The notes under the pieces were generated by a model. It had not been told where the DNA came from and did no database searches. It saw only the letters and a list, made by a program, of their open reading frames with translations. A program made the position numbers and the translations under genes. From CAYVZU01 sp964455935 (GTDB lineage: Bacteria; Fibrobacterota; CAYVZU01): DNA of 17,335 nucleotides. Shown one piece after another: positions 7,793 through 14,624 of this stretch; position 1 is the stretch's first letter; each line of letters opens with the position of its first letter. Location: the NCBI GenBank assembly GCA_964455935.1, contig CAYVZU010000082.1:1-17335 (forward strand), written 5' to 3'.

Positions 7793-7945
7793 TCCCGCTT
7801 TGAGTCTGTCGATTAGGTTTATGGCTCCACTCCGCGGTTCCAGCACACCATAAAATTCCCTCGCCTTTGCCCGGTATTTGGCGGGTTTGTTGAGGAAATC
7901 TTCTTTCTTCAAGCTTGCGGGCAAGTGGAGATGAATTTGCCCCCT

Positions 7946-10132
7946 TCATTGCTGCCGGGCCAGTGCTTTCACGTCGTCCACAAAGACCTTCGTATGCGCA
8001 TCCAGTTTCCGGATAAACGAATTGCCCTCGAGCGATCCCAAGACCGCCTTCATCTCTCCGGTTGAATCGTACACCTGATTGCGGAATGCATTGGTGTAAT
8101 CCTTGCGCCGGGACAGGCGTGTTTGATCGGCAATTTCCTCCTGAACCCGGGCCCCTTCAAGCAGGATGGCTTTCCATTGCGCGCTTGAGATTCGGGACAG
8201 GGGTATGTCCAACAGGCGCTCCACGCAACCCAGCGCATGACGAAGCCGTTGGCGCGGATAATCCCGCCACAGCCGCTTGTATTGGTCATGCACCGCGTTC
8301 CAGTCCGACAGGCGTCCGCTCTTAATCGCGCGGACGGTCTTTTCCAGGTCGGCATCCAAAACAATCTGGCCGCCAAGGTTCCACCATCGGCCTGGCCGCA
8401 GCGGGCGGAGATCCTTGACAAGGCGCACCAGCTTGCGGCCGAAGGCGGGCTGGTCTTTGAGCCACTCCAAAATAGCCCGCACCGCGTAGTGTATCACGAT
8501 CTTTTGGTATGCGCGGTAGGCCTGGCCCGGTTTTGCGATCCGGCTGGGCAAACTGGTTTTGGCAAGGCCCTCGATCCAAAGCTCCGGTATGTCTGCATCG
8601 TTTTTTTCCATGCGCAAGAACTCCCGGCCATGCGCGCGCGGCTCACCGCGTTTCATGGAGCGCCGCAACACCTCTTTGCCGGCATGTTCTTCCAGCAATT
8701 CCATGGCGGAAAGGATCTCTTCTACGGTATCCGGAGCCAGCGGCCGCGTCTCGATCTTTTGCTCCTTCACCGCCCGGACATCGCGCTGCTCGAATTTCCA
8801 CTCGTTGCGGGCGATCGCATACATGTTATGGAGAAACCAGTAAGCCGGCATGATCGTGAGATGGCCCTTGGATGCATCGCGGGAAATCAACGAGAACGGG
8901 AAAGGGATATTGATTTCGAAGGGATAGTCCCCATGTGCCGCAAGGACAAAAGAACCAAAGCGGGAATTGAATTTGAAACTGGTTGAAAGGCCGGCCCAGA
9001 ATCCACGGCCGGCCAGGATCTCGCCATCGGGCGAGCGGGAATTGTGGTTGCTTCCAATGGTGGCGTTGGCCGCGATGTTGCTCTGGCCCATTACGGTGGC
9101 GGCAATCAGAAACGAGCTGTTGTGGTGCTGTTCGTGAAATGGGAAGAGGAGGCTGTTGAGAATCTCGCAGCATGAAATGGTGGAGTTGTCGCCCACAAAG
9201 GAATTGATCACGCGCGCCCCGTATTTGAGCTGCACGTTGCGGCCGGTGACAAAGCGCACGGCTTTGCACCCGTAAAAGATCCGGCTGCCATGCCCCACAA
9301 TGCCGTTGACCAGTTCCACGCCTTCGCCGATCTGGGTAGGCTCTTTCTCGGAAGAAAGCAGGCTAACGTTCTTGAGCTTGTTGGCGCCTTTCACATAGCA
9401 GTGCGGCCCGATCCAGGAATCCTTGATGATTCGGGAATTCTTGATCACGCATTGTTGGCCAATGAAGCCATAGTACCCCTGCCGGGTATCGGCGAGGTCC
9501 TCCGTAAAGCGGATCAGTCGCCGCAGGAGCCGTGTATCGGCGCGCAGCCGGCTCCACAGGAAGGCGTCCGCCGGCAGCATTCCCGGAAAGGCCAGAATTC
9601 TGCGGCCCCCGTTCTCGTTGCCCAGTTCGAGCCAGACCCGGACGTCTTCGGGTTCTCCGTCTTTGACCACGCCAGCCCCGAACTTGGCGTGCGGGGTGCA
9701 AAGGACCTCGTCGAGATTAAAGAGAATCGAGCGCTCGCCCACGATCATGCGCGACATGTGGGCCACGTTGCGCAGGACAACATCGTCGCCTACGTCGCAA
9801 TCGGTCAGAGAAGCATTGCAAAGACCAATGGGAAGACAAAGCTCATTGTACTCCAGAAACCCGGGTTCCAGACAGCCCAGCCGGACCAGCCCCCGGAACT
9901 CGCAGTTTCGCACCAGGCCGGGGTCGAACGGCGAAACAACTCGGACCTGGTTCCAGTCCTGGACCCGGTTTCCGTTTCGTTCAAGGATTTCGATTTCCCG
10001 GATTGTCAGCTTGCGATAGGGTCTGGCCGGCGATTGCCTGTTGCGGAAGTAGTAGGGGTCTTTGTGCGAGGCGATACGGCCAAAGGCCGGGTCCGTTTCG
10101 GGCGAGTTTGCCGGAATTTTTCGTACGCTCAT
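7946..10132 (-). CDS. DUF4954 family protein (left-handed beta-helix type)
   Basis: The 728-residue protein matches my memory of the DUF4954 family, common in Bacteroidetes-like bacteria. It opens with YRKLTIREIEILERNGNRVQ followed by DWNQVRV. Residues ~70-420 are rich in hexapeptide-like turns (LTDCDVGDDVVLRN, IKNSRIIKDSWIGPHCYVKG, NSFVGDNSTISCCEI). Such turns build a left-handed parallel beta-helix, as in sugar-nucleotide acyltransferases and nucleotidyltransferases. The block IGSNHNSRSPDGE is a likely functional loop. The last ~270 residues are alpha-helical and rich in Lys/Arg/Glu. No function is established to my knowledge; a role in polysaccharide or cell-envelope sugar chemistry is only a guess. 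The start ATG has a strong GGGAGG 5 nt upstream. The gene is divergent from oppC. Confidence 0.85.
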   Translation of the reverse strand: MSVRKIPANSPETDPAFGRIASHKDPYYFRNRQSPARPYRKLTIREIEILERNGNRVQDWNQVRVVSPFDPGLVRNCEFRGLVRLGCLEPGFLEYNELCLPIGLCNASLTDCDVGDDVVLRNVAHMSRMIVGERSILFNLDEVLCTPHAKFGAGVVKDGEPEDVRVWLELGNENGGRRILAFPGMLPADAFLWSRLRADTRLLRRLIRFTEDLADTRQGYYGFIGQQCVIKNSRIIKDSWIGPHCYVKGANKLKNVSLLSSEKEPTQIGEGVELVNGIVGHGSRIFYGCKAVRFVTGRNVQLKYGARVINSFVGDNSTISCCEILNSLLFPFHEQHHNSSFLIAATVMGQSNIAANATIGSNHNSRSPDGEILAGRGFWAGLSTSFKFNSRFGSFVLAAHGDYPFEINIPFPFSLISRDASKGHLTIMPAYWFLHNMYAIARNEWKFEQRDVRAVKEQKIETRPLAPDTVEEILSAMELLEEHAGKEVLRRSMKRGEPRAHGREFLRMEKNDADIPELWIEGLAKTSLPSRIAKPGQAYRAYQKIVIHYAVRAILEWLKDQPAFGRKLVRLVKDLRPLRPGRWWNLGGQIVLDADLEKTVRAIKSGRLSDWNAVHDQYKRLWRDYPRQRLRHALGCVERLLDIPLSRISSAQWKAILLEGARVQEEIADQTRLSRRKDYTNAFRNQVYDSTGEMKAVLGSLEGNSFIRKLDAHTKVFVDDVKALARQQ

Positions 10133-10215
10133 GGTTTCCTCCCGGGGATCCTGTTTGTCGAGGGTGCCCGCCGCTTTTATTTCCTTGCCCGTTTATGAAA
10201 TTGCTACTATGGATT

Positions 10216-10245
10216 CTAGTATTTTCTTCATTATTGTAGATTCAA
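10216..10245 (-). promoter_or_regulatory. Candidate promoter for the DUF4954 gene
   Basis: On the minus strand TTGAAT (10245-10240) is followed after 18 nt by TACTAG (10221-10216). This resembles a sigma-70-type promoter and would give a leader of roughly 75 nt. The match is modest and the organism's promoter rules are unknown. The 183 nt between the two divergent genes must also hold any oppC promoter; I found none that is convincing. Confidence 0.3.
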
Positions 10246-10315
10246 GGCGGCTCGGCAAAGCGTTCCTCTTTGGGAATATGGCCGATTGGCGGGCTCAAAC
10301 AAAGCGCGTTCGAAC

Positions 10316-11389
10316 ATGAGCATTTTTTCGATTGATTCCCGCAATTTCGCGAAAATTCGCAAACACCGGCTCTCGATTTGGGGCTTGCGGATTCTGGTGG
10401 TCCTGTATGGGCTGGCGATATTGGCCGGGTTTCTGGCGCCGTACTCCTATGACAGCGAACAGCGCGATCATTCCTACCATCCTCCCATGCGGATCCATTT
10501 TGTCGACTCACGCGGAACCTTCCATTGGCGGCCGTTTGTCTATGGCTCTCAACAGGGATTCAATGAATATTATGAAAGCGTCGTTATGGAGGACCCAAGC
10601 AAGGCGTATTCCCTTCACTTTTTTGTCAAAGGGGAACCATACCGGCTGCTGGGATTCATTCCCGGCCGGATTCACCTCTTTGGTGTGGAGCGGCCCGGCC
10701 GCTTTTACCTTTTGGGAGCGGACGCACGGGGCCGCGATCTGTTCTCGCGGATTCTCTTCGGGTCGCAAATCTCGCTGTCCGTGGGAGTCGTGGGCGTGGC
10801 CATTACCCTGGCCATCGGTCTTGTGGTGGGCGGCCTCTCGGGATATTTCGGCGGCCGCGTCGATTTTCTTCTTATGCGTCTTTGCGAAATGGTGATGATG
10901 GTTCCGGGATTCTACCTAATGCTGGCCTTGCGGGCGGCCTTTCCCGTTCAGCTTTCCTCCATTCAGGTGTATCTGCTGATCGTTGTAATCCTCAGCTTCG
11001 TGGGCTGGGCCGGGCTGGCCCGGGTCATCCGGGGGATGGTACTGTCGTTTCGCAAGCAGGATTTTGTGGAAGCTGCCCGGGCTCTGGGGATTCGGGATTT
11101 TCCCATTATCCTGCGCCATGTGCTGCCGCAAACCCTTTCCTATATTATCGTGACCGCCACTCTTTCGATCCCGTCATACATGCTGGGCGAATCGGGCTTA
11201 AGCCTGATTGGGCTGGGTATTCAGGATCCGCAGGCCTCGTGGGGGAACCTGCTTTCAGACGCCATGGCCATCTCCGAAATCCGGTATCATCCATGGATTC
11301 TGATTCCGGGTCTTTTTATCTTTGTATCCGTGATGGCGTTCAATTTCCTGGGCGACGGCCTGCGCGACGCTCTGGACCCCAAAACATGA
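10316..11389 (+). CDS. oppC: Oligopeptide/dipeptide ABC transporter permease, OppC/DppC-like with large insertion
   Basis: The 357-residue protein is an inner-membrane permease. TM1 lies at ~20-41. The family block GADARGRDLFSRILFGSQIS follows at ~134-153, then several membrane spans, and the ATPase-contact loop EAARALGIRDFPIILRHVLP sits at ~252-271. The C-terminal SLIGLGIQDPQASWGNLL is typical of OppC/DppC/YejE-type subunits. The loop between TM1 and the GRD block is ~90 residues, much longer than in standard OppC, and contains FHWRPFVYG and HFFVKGEPYRLLGFIPGRIH. Similar enlarged loops occur in some permeases, YejE-like ones among them. I chose ATG 10316 over an in-frame TTG at 10286. The usual partner permease OppB and a binding protein are absent from the window. 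Confidence 0.85.
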   Translation: MSIFSIDSRNFAKIRKHRLSIWGLRILVVLYGLAILAGFLAPYSYDSEQRDHSYHPPMRIHFVDSRGTFHWRPFVYGSQQGFNEYYESVVMEDPSKAYSLHFFVKGEPYRLLGFIPGRIHLFGVERPGRFYLLGADARGRDLFSRILFGSQISLSVGVVGVAITLAIGLVVGGLSGYFGGRVDFLLMRLCEMVMMVPGFYLMLALRAAFPVQLSSIQVYLLIVVILSFVGWAGLARVIRGMVLSFRKQDFVEAARALGIRDFPIILRHVLPQTLSYIIVTATLSIPSYMLGESGLSLIGLGIQDPQASWGNLLSDAMAISEIRYHPWILIPGLFIFVSVMAFNFLGDGLRDALDPKT

Positions 11390-11406
11390 GGTGAGGTTCA
11401 AGCCAA

Positions 11407-11487
11407 ATGGAGGAGAAATTGAAAAAGCAGCTGCACACTATTTTCCGGTTCTCGCCGTGGCTGTATTGGGCTGTCGATTATGTCTAA
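11407..11487 (+). CDS. Small ORF (22-26 codons) overlapping the oppD start
   Basis: The ORF runs from ATG 11407 (26 codons), or from TTG 11419 (22 codons), to TAA at 11485-11487 and overlaps the oppD ATG (11480) in another frame. GGAGG (11409-11413) sits 5 nt before the TTG and is the best ribosome binding site in this gap; oppD itself has none nearby. The peptide has a basic start and an aromatic end (FRFSPWLYWAVDYV). The simplest role is a leader ORF whose translation couples to oppD. It could also be a functional small peptide, or chance. I recognise no family. Confidence 0.4.
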   Translation: MEEKLKKQLHTIFRFSPWLYWAVDYV

Positions 11488-12475
11488 TCCCGCTCTTCTC
11501 GATGTGCGCGGCCTCAAAACCGTGTTCCGCTCCGACCAGGGTCATGCCGCGGCCGTGGACGGTGTCTCCTTCTCGATCCCGGAAGCCGGCACATTTGGTT
11601 TGGTGGGCGAATCGGGCTGCGGCAAAAGCGTGACGGCTCTCTCGATCCTGCGACTGGTTCCCAATCCGCCGGGCAAGATCGCGGCGGGCCAGGTTCTGTT
11701 CCACGGCCAGGATTTACTCAAACTGCCCGAAGACCAGATGCGCCGCATCCGGGGCGACCGGATTTCCATGATCTTCCAGGATCCCATGACATCGCTTAAT
11801 CCCGTGTTCCGCTGCGGCGATCAGATTTCCGAGGCGATTGTGCTTCACCGCAAAGTCTCCAAAAAGGAGGCGCGGGACCGGACCATCGAACTGCTGCGGC
11901 AGGTGGGAATCCCGGCGCCGGAGAAGCGCGTGGACGACTACCCGCACCAGATGTCGGGCGGTATGCGCCAGCGGGTGATGATCGCCATGGCCATCGGCTG
12001 TGATATCGGTCTTCTCATTGCGGATGAGCCCACAACGGCGCTGGATGTGACGGTGCAGGCGCAGATTCTGGAACTTCTGGCGGGCCTCCAAGAAAAGAAG
12101 AAGATGGCCTTGCTGCTGATCACGCACGATCTGGGCGTGGTGGCCGAGGTCACCGACCGTGTCGCCGTCATGTATGCCGGAAAGATCCAGGAAATGACCT
12201 CGACGCAACGCCTCTTTGCCGAAGCCGGCCATCCCTATACACAGGGCCTGCTCAAATCCATTCCCCGGATCGGGCCTCGCAACGAAAGGCTTGCGACCAT
12301 TCCCGGTACGGTTCCCAATCCCAGCCGGTTTCCGCAGGGCTGCCGTTTTCACCCACGGTGCCCCAGGAAATTCGAGCTGTGTGCCAGTCAGGAGCCGCCG
12401 CTCTTCTCCGTTGGCCCGGATCATTGCGTCCGGTGCTTTCTTCATCGCGATAACCCGGTTGCCAATGAATCCTGA
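11480..12475 (+). CDS. oppD: Oligopeptide ABC transporter ATP-binding protein OppD/DppD
   Basis: The 331-residue ATPase powers peptide transport from the cytoplasmic face. It has Walker A GESGCGKS (43-50), Q-loop FQDPMTSLNP (~98-107), signature MSGGMRQR (158-165), Walker B LLIADEP (~178-184) and H-loop ITHD (~214-217). The C-terminal oligopeptide/dipeptide extension follows, with GCRFHPRCPRKFELC and a further HCVRCF motif, a cysteine pattern shared by DppD/OppD-type subunits. Length is usual for the family. No ribosome binding site precedes the ATG, but a small ORF overlaps it by 8 nt, so coupling is likely. The radical SAM gene begins 3 nt after its stop. Its partner ATPase OppF lies about 3.8 kb downstream. 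Confidence 0.93.
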   Translation: MSNPALLDVRGLKTVFRSDQGHAAAVDGVSFSIPEAGTFGLVGESGCGKSVTALSILRLVPNPPGKIAAGQVLFHGQDLLKLPEDQMRRIRGDRISMIFQDPMTSLNPVFRCGDQISEAIVLHRKVSKKEARDRTIELLRQVGIPAPEKRVDDYPHQMSGGMRQRVMIAMAIGCDIGLLIADEPTTALDVTVQAQILELLAGLQEKKKMALLLITHDLGVVAEVTDRVAVMYAGKIQEMTSTQRLFAEAGHPYTQGLLKSIPRIGPRNERLATIPGTVPNPSRFPQGCRFHPRCPRKFELCASQEPPLFSVGPDHCVRCFLHRDNPVANES

Positions 12476-12478
12476 CCG

Positions 12479-13657
12479 ATGGGCTTAAGCCGCATTCCGC
12501 TAATCTCGTTGTGCAGGGCAGTCCTGCCCCGGGCCGGGGTCCTGCCGGCCGTGGGCCGGGCCTTGTGGCGCAAACACATTGGCGTGCGGCGCGATCTCTT
12601 GGACCCCAGCGGCAGCGCAGCCAAGCCTCCTCTTCAGATCAGCCTCCGCATCACCAACCGATGCAACCAGCGCTGCGCGATCTGCGGTCAATTCGGCTCC
12701 AAAGGGTACATGCATTCCGACGAAGGCCGGAAATTCCTCAACGAAGTGCCGCTCGATGCGTATTGCCGATTGGTCGATGAGGTGGCGCCGCACCGTCCCA
12801 TCTTCTACATCACGGGCGGCGAGGCGTTTCTTTACAAAGATCTAATAGCGCTCACCGCTTACATGAAACAGAAGCGATGCTATGTTTATGTGATTTCCAA
12901 TGGAACATTGCTCGAACAGTACACTGGTTCGATTCTCGATCAGCAGTGGGAGCTTCTGACCGTTTCACTCGACGGCCCGCAGGATGTCCATGACCGCTGC
13001 AGGGGAGTCGTTGGATCGTTTTCCAAGACCAAAACCGGAGTTGAAGCGTTCCTATCCGAGCGCCGAAAACGGAAGAATAAATTTCCCTACTTCGTCCTGT
13101 GCGCGACCGTGTCGGGCGAAAACCAGGACTCGCTGGAGGAATTGTTCGACACCGCGGCCCAGATTAGACCGGATTCTTTGGTGTTGTATCTTTCCTGGTT
13201 CACGTCAAAGGACATTGCGCAATGTTCCTCCGAAATTCTTTCGGGGAGCATGGGAATCGAACCCGTGACTTTGCAGTCGTATGTAGGCCAAAACGAGAAT
13301 ATCGATCCTGCCAAGGTCGAGAAGGCGCTTGGGCGGCTTTCGTCAAAAAAATTTCCGTTCACCTGGTTTCACATCCCATCCATCCCATTGGGCCGCCTTC
13401 GCGCATACTACCGGACCCCGGAGGACTTTCTGGGATACGGCCCTTGCGTGGGGCCATACACGACCATGGAAATCATGCCGAATGGAGACATGGTGACATG
13501 CCGGGATTTCGTGGATGTGAAGATCGGCAATATCCTCGAAGCCCCTGCCTTGGAACTATGGAATAACGCCAGAGCCCGGGACTTTCGCCTGCTTCTGCGC
13601 AAGCACGGCGGCGTGCTGCCGCACTGTAGCCGCTGCTGTGGGCTGATGGGGTTTTGA
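12479..13657 (+). CDS. Radical SAM/SPASM domain protein
   Basis: The 392-residue protein has the radical SAM cluster motif CNQRCAIC (C62, C66, C69), which binds the [4Fe-4S] cluster that cleaves SAM. It also has the TGGEAFLY motif expected for SAM contact. The C-terminal part carries C323, C341, C383, C386 and C387 (GPCVGPYTTMEIMPNGDMVTC ending ...HCSRCC), a SPASM or twitch-like domain with auxiliary clusters. Relatives modify peptides or proteins (RiPP maturases, anaerobic sulfatase maturases), or act in cofactor or lipid pathways. No substrate is evident. It starts 3 nt after oppD and so is very likely cotranslated with it, an unusual partner for a peptide transporter. The N-terminal ~55 residues (basic, hydrophobic) precede the core. 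Confidence 0.88.
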   Translation: MGLSRIPLISLCRAVLPRAGVLPAVGRALWRKHIGVRRDLLDPSGSAAKPPLQISLRITNRCNQRCAICGQFGSKGYMHSDEGRKFLNEVPLDAYCRLVDEVAPHRPIFYITGGEAFLYKDLIALTAYMKQKRCYVYVISNGTLLEQYTGSILDQQWELLTVSLDGPQDVHDRCRGVVGSFSKTKTGVEAFLSERRKRKNKFPYFVLCATVSGENQDSLEELFDTAAQIRPDSLVLYLSWFTSKDIAQCSSEILSGSMGIEPVTLQSYVGQNENIDPAKVEKALGRLSSKKFPFTWFHIPSIPLGRLRAYYRTPEDFLGYGPCVGPYTTMEIMPNGDMVTCRDFVDVKIGNILEAPALELWNNARARDFRLLLRKHGGVLPHCSRCCGLMGF

Positions 13658-13677
13658 AAGCAGTCCCGCATCCGTCA

Positions 13678-13702
13678 AGGATGGCCTTTTCCGGCCGTTC
13701 CT
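13678..13702 (+). terminator. Possible hairpin after the radical SAM gene
   Basis: AGGA-T-GGCC ... GGCC-GT-TCCT forms an interrupted stem about 20 nt after the stop of the radical SAM gene. No T-run follows. If it does terminate transcription, the Wzi-like gene and oppF would need their own promoter. Confidence 0.25.
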
Positions 13703-13742
13703 ATTCAGATGATCGCGACCTTTGCATTTTTTTACTGGTACC

Positions 13743-14048
13743 TTATGCGGCCTTTGAGTAGGCGCGCACCTCGCGGTCCAGACGTTTGCCCAGTTTGTCT
13801 TCGATGATGTCCAGGTCGTAATCCATCTGCAGACCCAGCCAAAATTGCGGCGAGTTCCCGAAGTATTTGGAAAGCCTAAGGGCCGTATCGGCTGTGATGC
13901 TGCGCTTCCCCAGCACAATCTCGTTGATTCGGCGTGGCGGAACCCGGATATCCAGGGCAAGCCTGTTCTGGCTGATGTTCATGGGCTTGAGGAACTCTTC
14001 AAGCAGAATTTCGCCGGGATGCAGGGGAGGCAATTTCTTTGTGTTCAT
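13743..14048 (-). CDS. higA: HigA-type antitoxin (XRE family)
   Basis: The 101-residue protein begins with the family signature LHPGEILLEEFLKPMNISQN. A helix-turn-helix follows at ~20-70 (NRLALDIRVPPRRINEIVLG, KRSITADTALRLSKYFG) and then SPQFWLGLQMDYDLD, all typical of HigA/VapI-like antitoxins. HigA binds and blocks the HigB ribonuclease and represses its own operon. The start is ATG with AGGAGAA 6 nt upstream, 9 nt after higB. The order toxin then antitoxin is the HigBA arrangement. The pair lies on the strand opposite to the transporter genes around it, as an inserted module would. Confidence 0.93.
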   Translation of the reverse strand: MNTKKLPPLHPGEILLEEFLKPMNISQNRLALDIRVPPRRINEIVLGKRSITADTALRLSKYFGNSPQFWLGLQMDYDLDIIEDKLGKRLDREVRAYSKAA

Positions 14049-14057
14049 TCGGTTCTC

Positions 14058-14338
14058 CTAATGGTAGTCGGTGATCTCAACATTGTGGGAATCGCCTTCT
14101 CGCCACTCAAAGCAGATCCGCCACTGGTCGTTGATCCGGATACTGAACTGGCCCTCACGGTCACCGCGCAGTTTCTCCAACCGGTTGGCCGGAGGGATTC
14201 GCAAATCATTCAGGGAAACGGCCCGCGACAGCATCCTCAATTTTCTGAAGGCAATCGACTGCACGTCATGGGGCAATCCCCTGGAGAAGGTCCGGTGGAA
14301 TATCTTCGCGGTCTCTTTGCCCGGAAGGATTTTATCAT
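14058..14338 (-). pseudogene. higB: HigB-type toxin gene with an N-terminal frameshift
   Basis: The main frame (to TAG at 14058) reads through the HigB/RelE-fold core: LEKLRGDREGQFSIRINDQW, RICFEWREGD and a terminal DYH. Family members cleave mRNA on the ribosome and are about 92 residues. The open frame alone starts only at a TTG (14276) and gives 72 residues. Upstream, ATG at 14338 opens MIKSFRA, the normal HigB start, but in another frame. The downstream frame continues this as KETAKIFHRTFSRGLPHDVQ, exactly the expected family N-terminus. One base appears missing in the AAAG run near 14313-14318. The toxin is thus broken by a frameshift, unless this is a sequencing error or the ribosome slips. 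The antitoxin is intact. Confidence 0.75.
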
Positions 14339-14344
14339 CAAATA

Positions 14345-14373
14345 AAGATATAACGCATCGCGTTAAATGTCAA
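14345..14373 (-). promoter_or_regulatory. higBA promoter
   Basis: On the minus strand a perfect -35 box TTGACA (14373-14368) is followed after 17 nt by TATCTT (14350-14345). Only 6 nt separate the -10 box from the higB ATG at 14338, so transcription would begin at or near the ATG itself. No ribosome binding site is present, which fits a leaderless message. Confidence 0.6.
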
Positions 14374-14383
14374 ACGTTATATC
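14347..14383. promoter_or_regulatory. Candidate HigA operator: nested palindromes over the promoter
   Basis: A perfect 15 bp palindrome TAACGCATCGCGTTA (14351-14365) fills the space between the -35 and -10 boxes. A wider inverted repeat GATATAACG / CGTTATATC (14347-14355 and 14375-14383) spans the whole promoter. Binding of the HigA dimer here would block RNA polymerase, as is known for HigBA autoregulation; binding at this site is inferred. Confidence 0.6.
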
Positions 14384-14624
14384 CGTGTGTGCGGCATGCC
14401 GCATTGCCTCACCTTTGAACGTGCTTGCGGCGGTCGCGGAATGTCGTAGCTGCCCACGCGCGCTCCAGTTTATGGCGCGCATACCTGACCGCGTAAACAA
14501 CCGCAAAAGCAGCAGAACCGCATTCTTCAGGATCATCTTTGCGAAGTACCCGCCCGAGGCGGCTGTCCGTTGCGGGCCAAACCCACACCGCGCCCTTGCT
14601 CACGTACTTTTGTATTTTCCTTTT
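14384..14624. other. Spacer between higBA and the Wzi-like gene
   Basis: 241 nt with no gene I can support. The Wzi-like frame stays open leftward to 14367, but the translation upstream of 14625 does not resemble the family, and the signal peptide begins at 14625. A short perfect palindrome GCGGCATGCCGC lies near 14391-14402. No clear promoter was seen. Confidence 0.4.

Noticed and set aside
7565..7924. Minus-strand ORF of 119 codons over the end of the small glycosyltransferase
   Set aside because: Most of it is antisense to a well-supported gene. The unique part (7793-7924) shows no recognisable motif and no ribosome binding site.
7918..7942. GGGCAA ... TTTGCCC inverted repeat between convergent genes
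   Set aside because: The stem is only about 6 bp, the loop is long and no T-tract follows on either strand, so a shared terminator is not supported.
9290..10198. Plus-strand ORF of 302 codons antisense to the DUF4954 gene (also 8237-8986, 249 codons)
   Set aside because: The translations are antisense shadows of a high-GC gene with clear family pattern on the other strand; no domain or start signal supports them.
14409..14603. Minus-strand ORF of 64 codons upstream of higB
   Set aside because: No family resemblance or start signal; most likely chance in GC-rich spacer.
14367..14624. Upstream extension of the Wzi-like frame (86 codons)
   Set aside because: It overlaps the higBA operator, lacks a ribosome binding site and would bury the signal peptide that begins at 14625.
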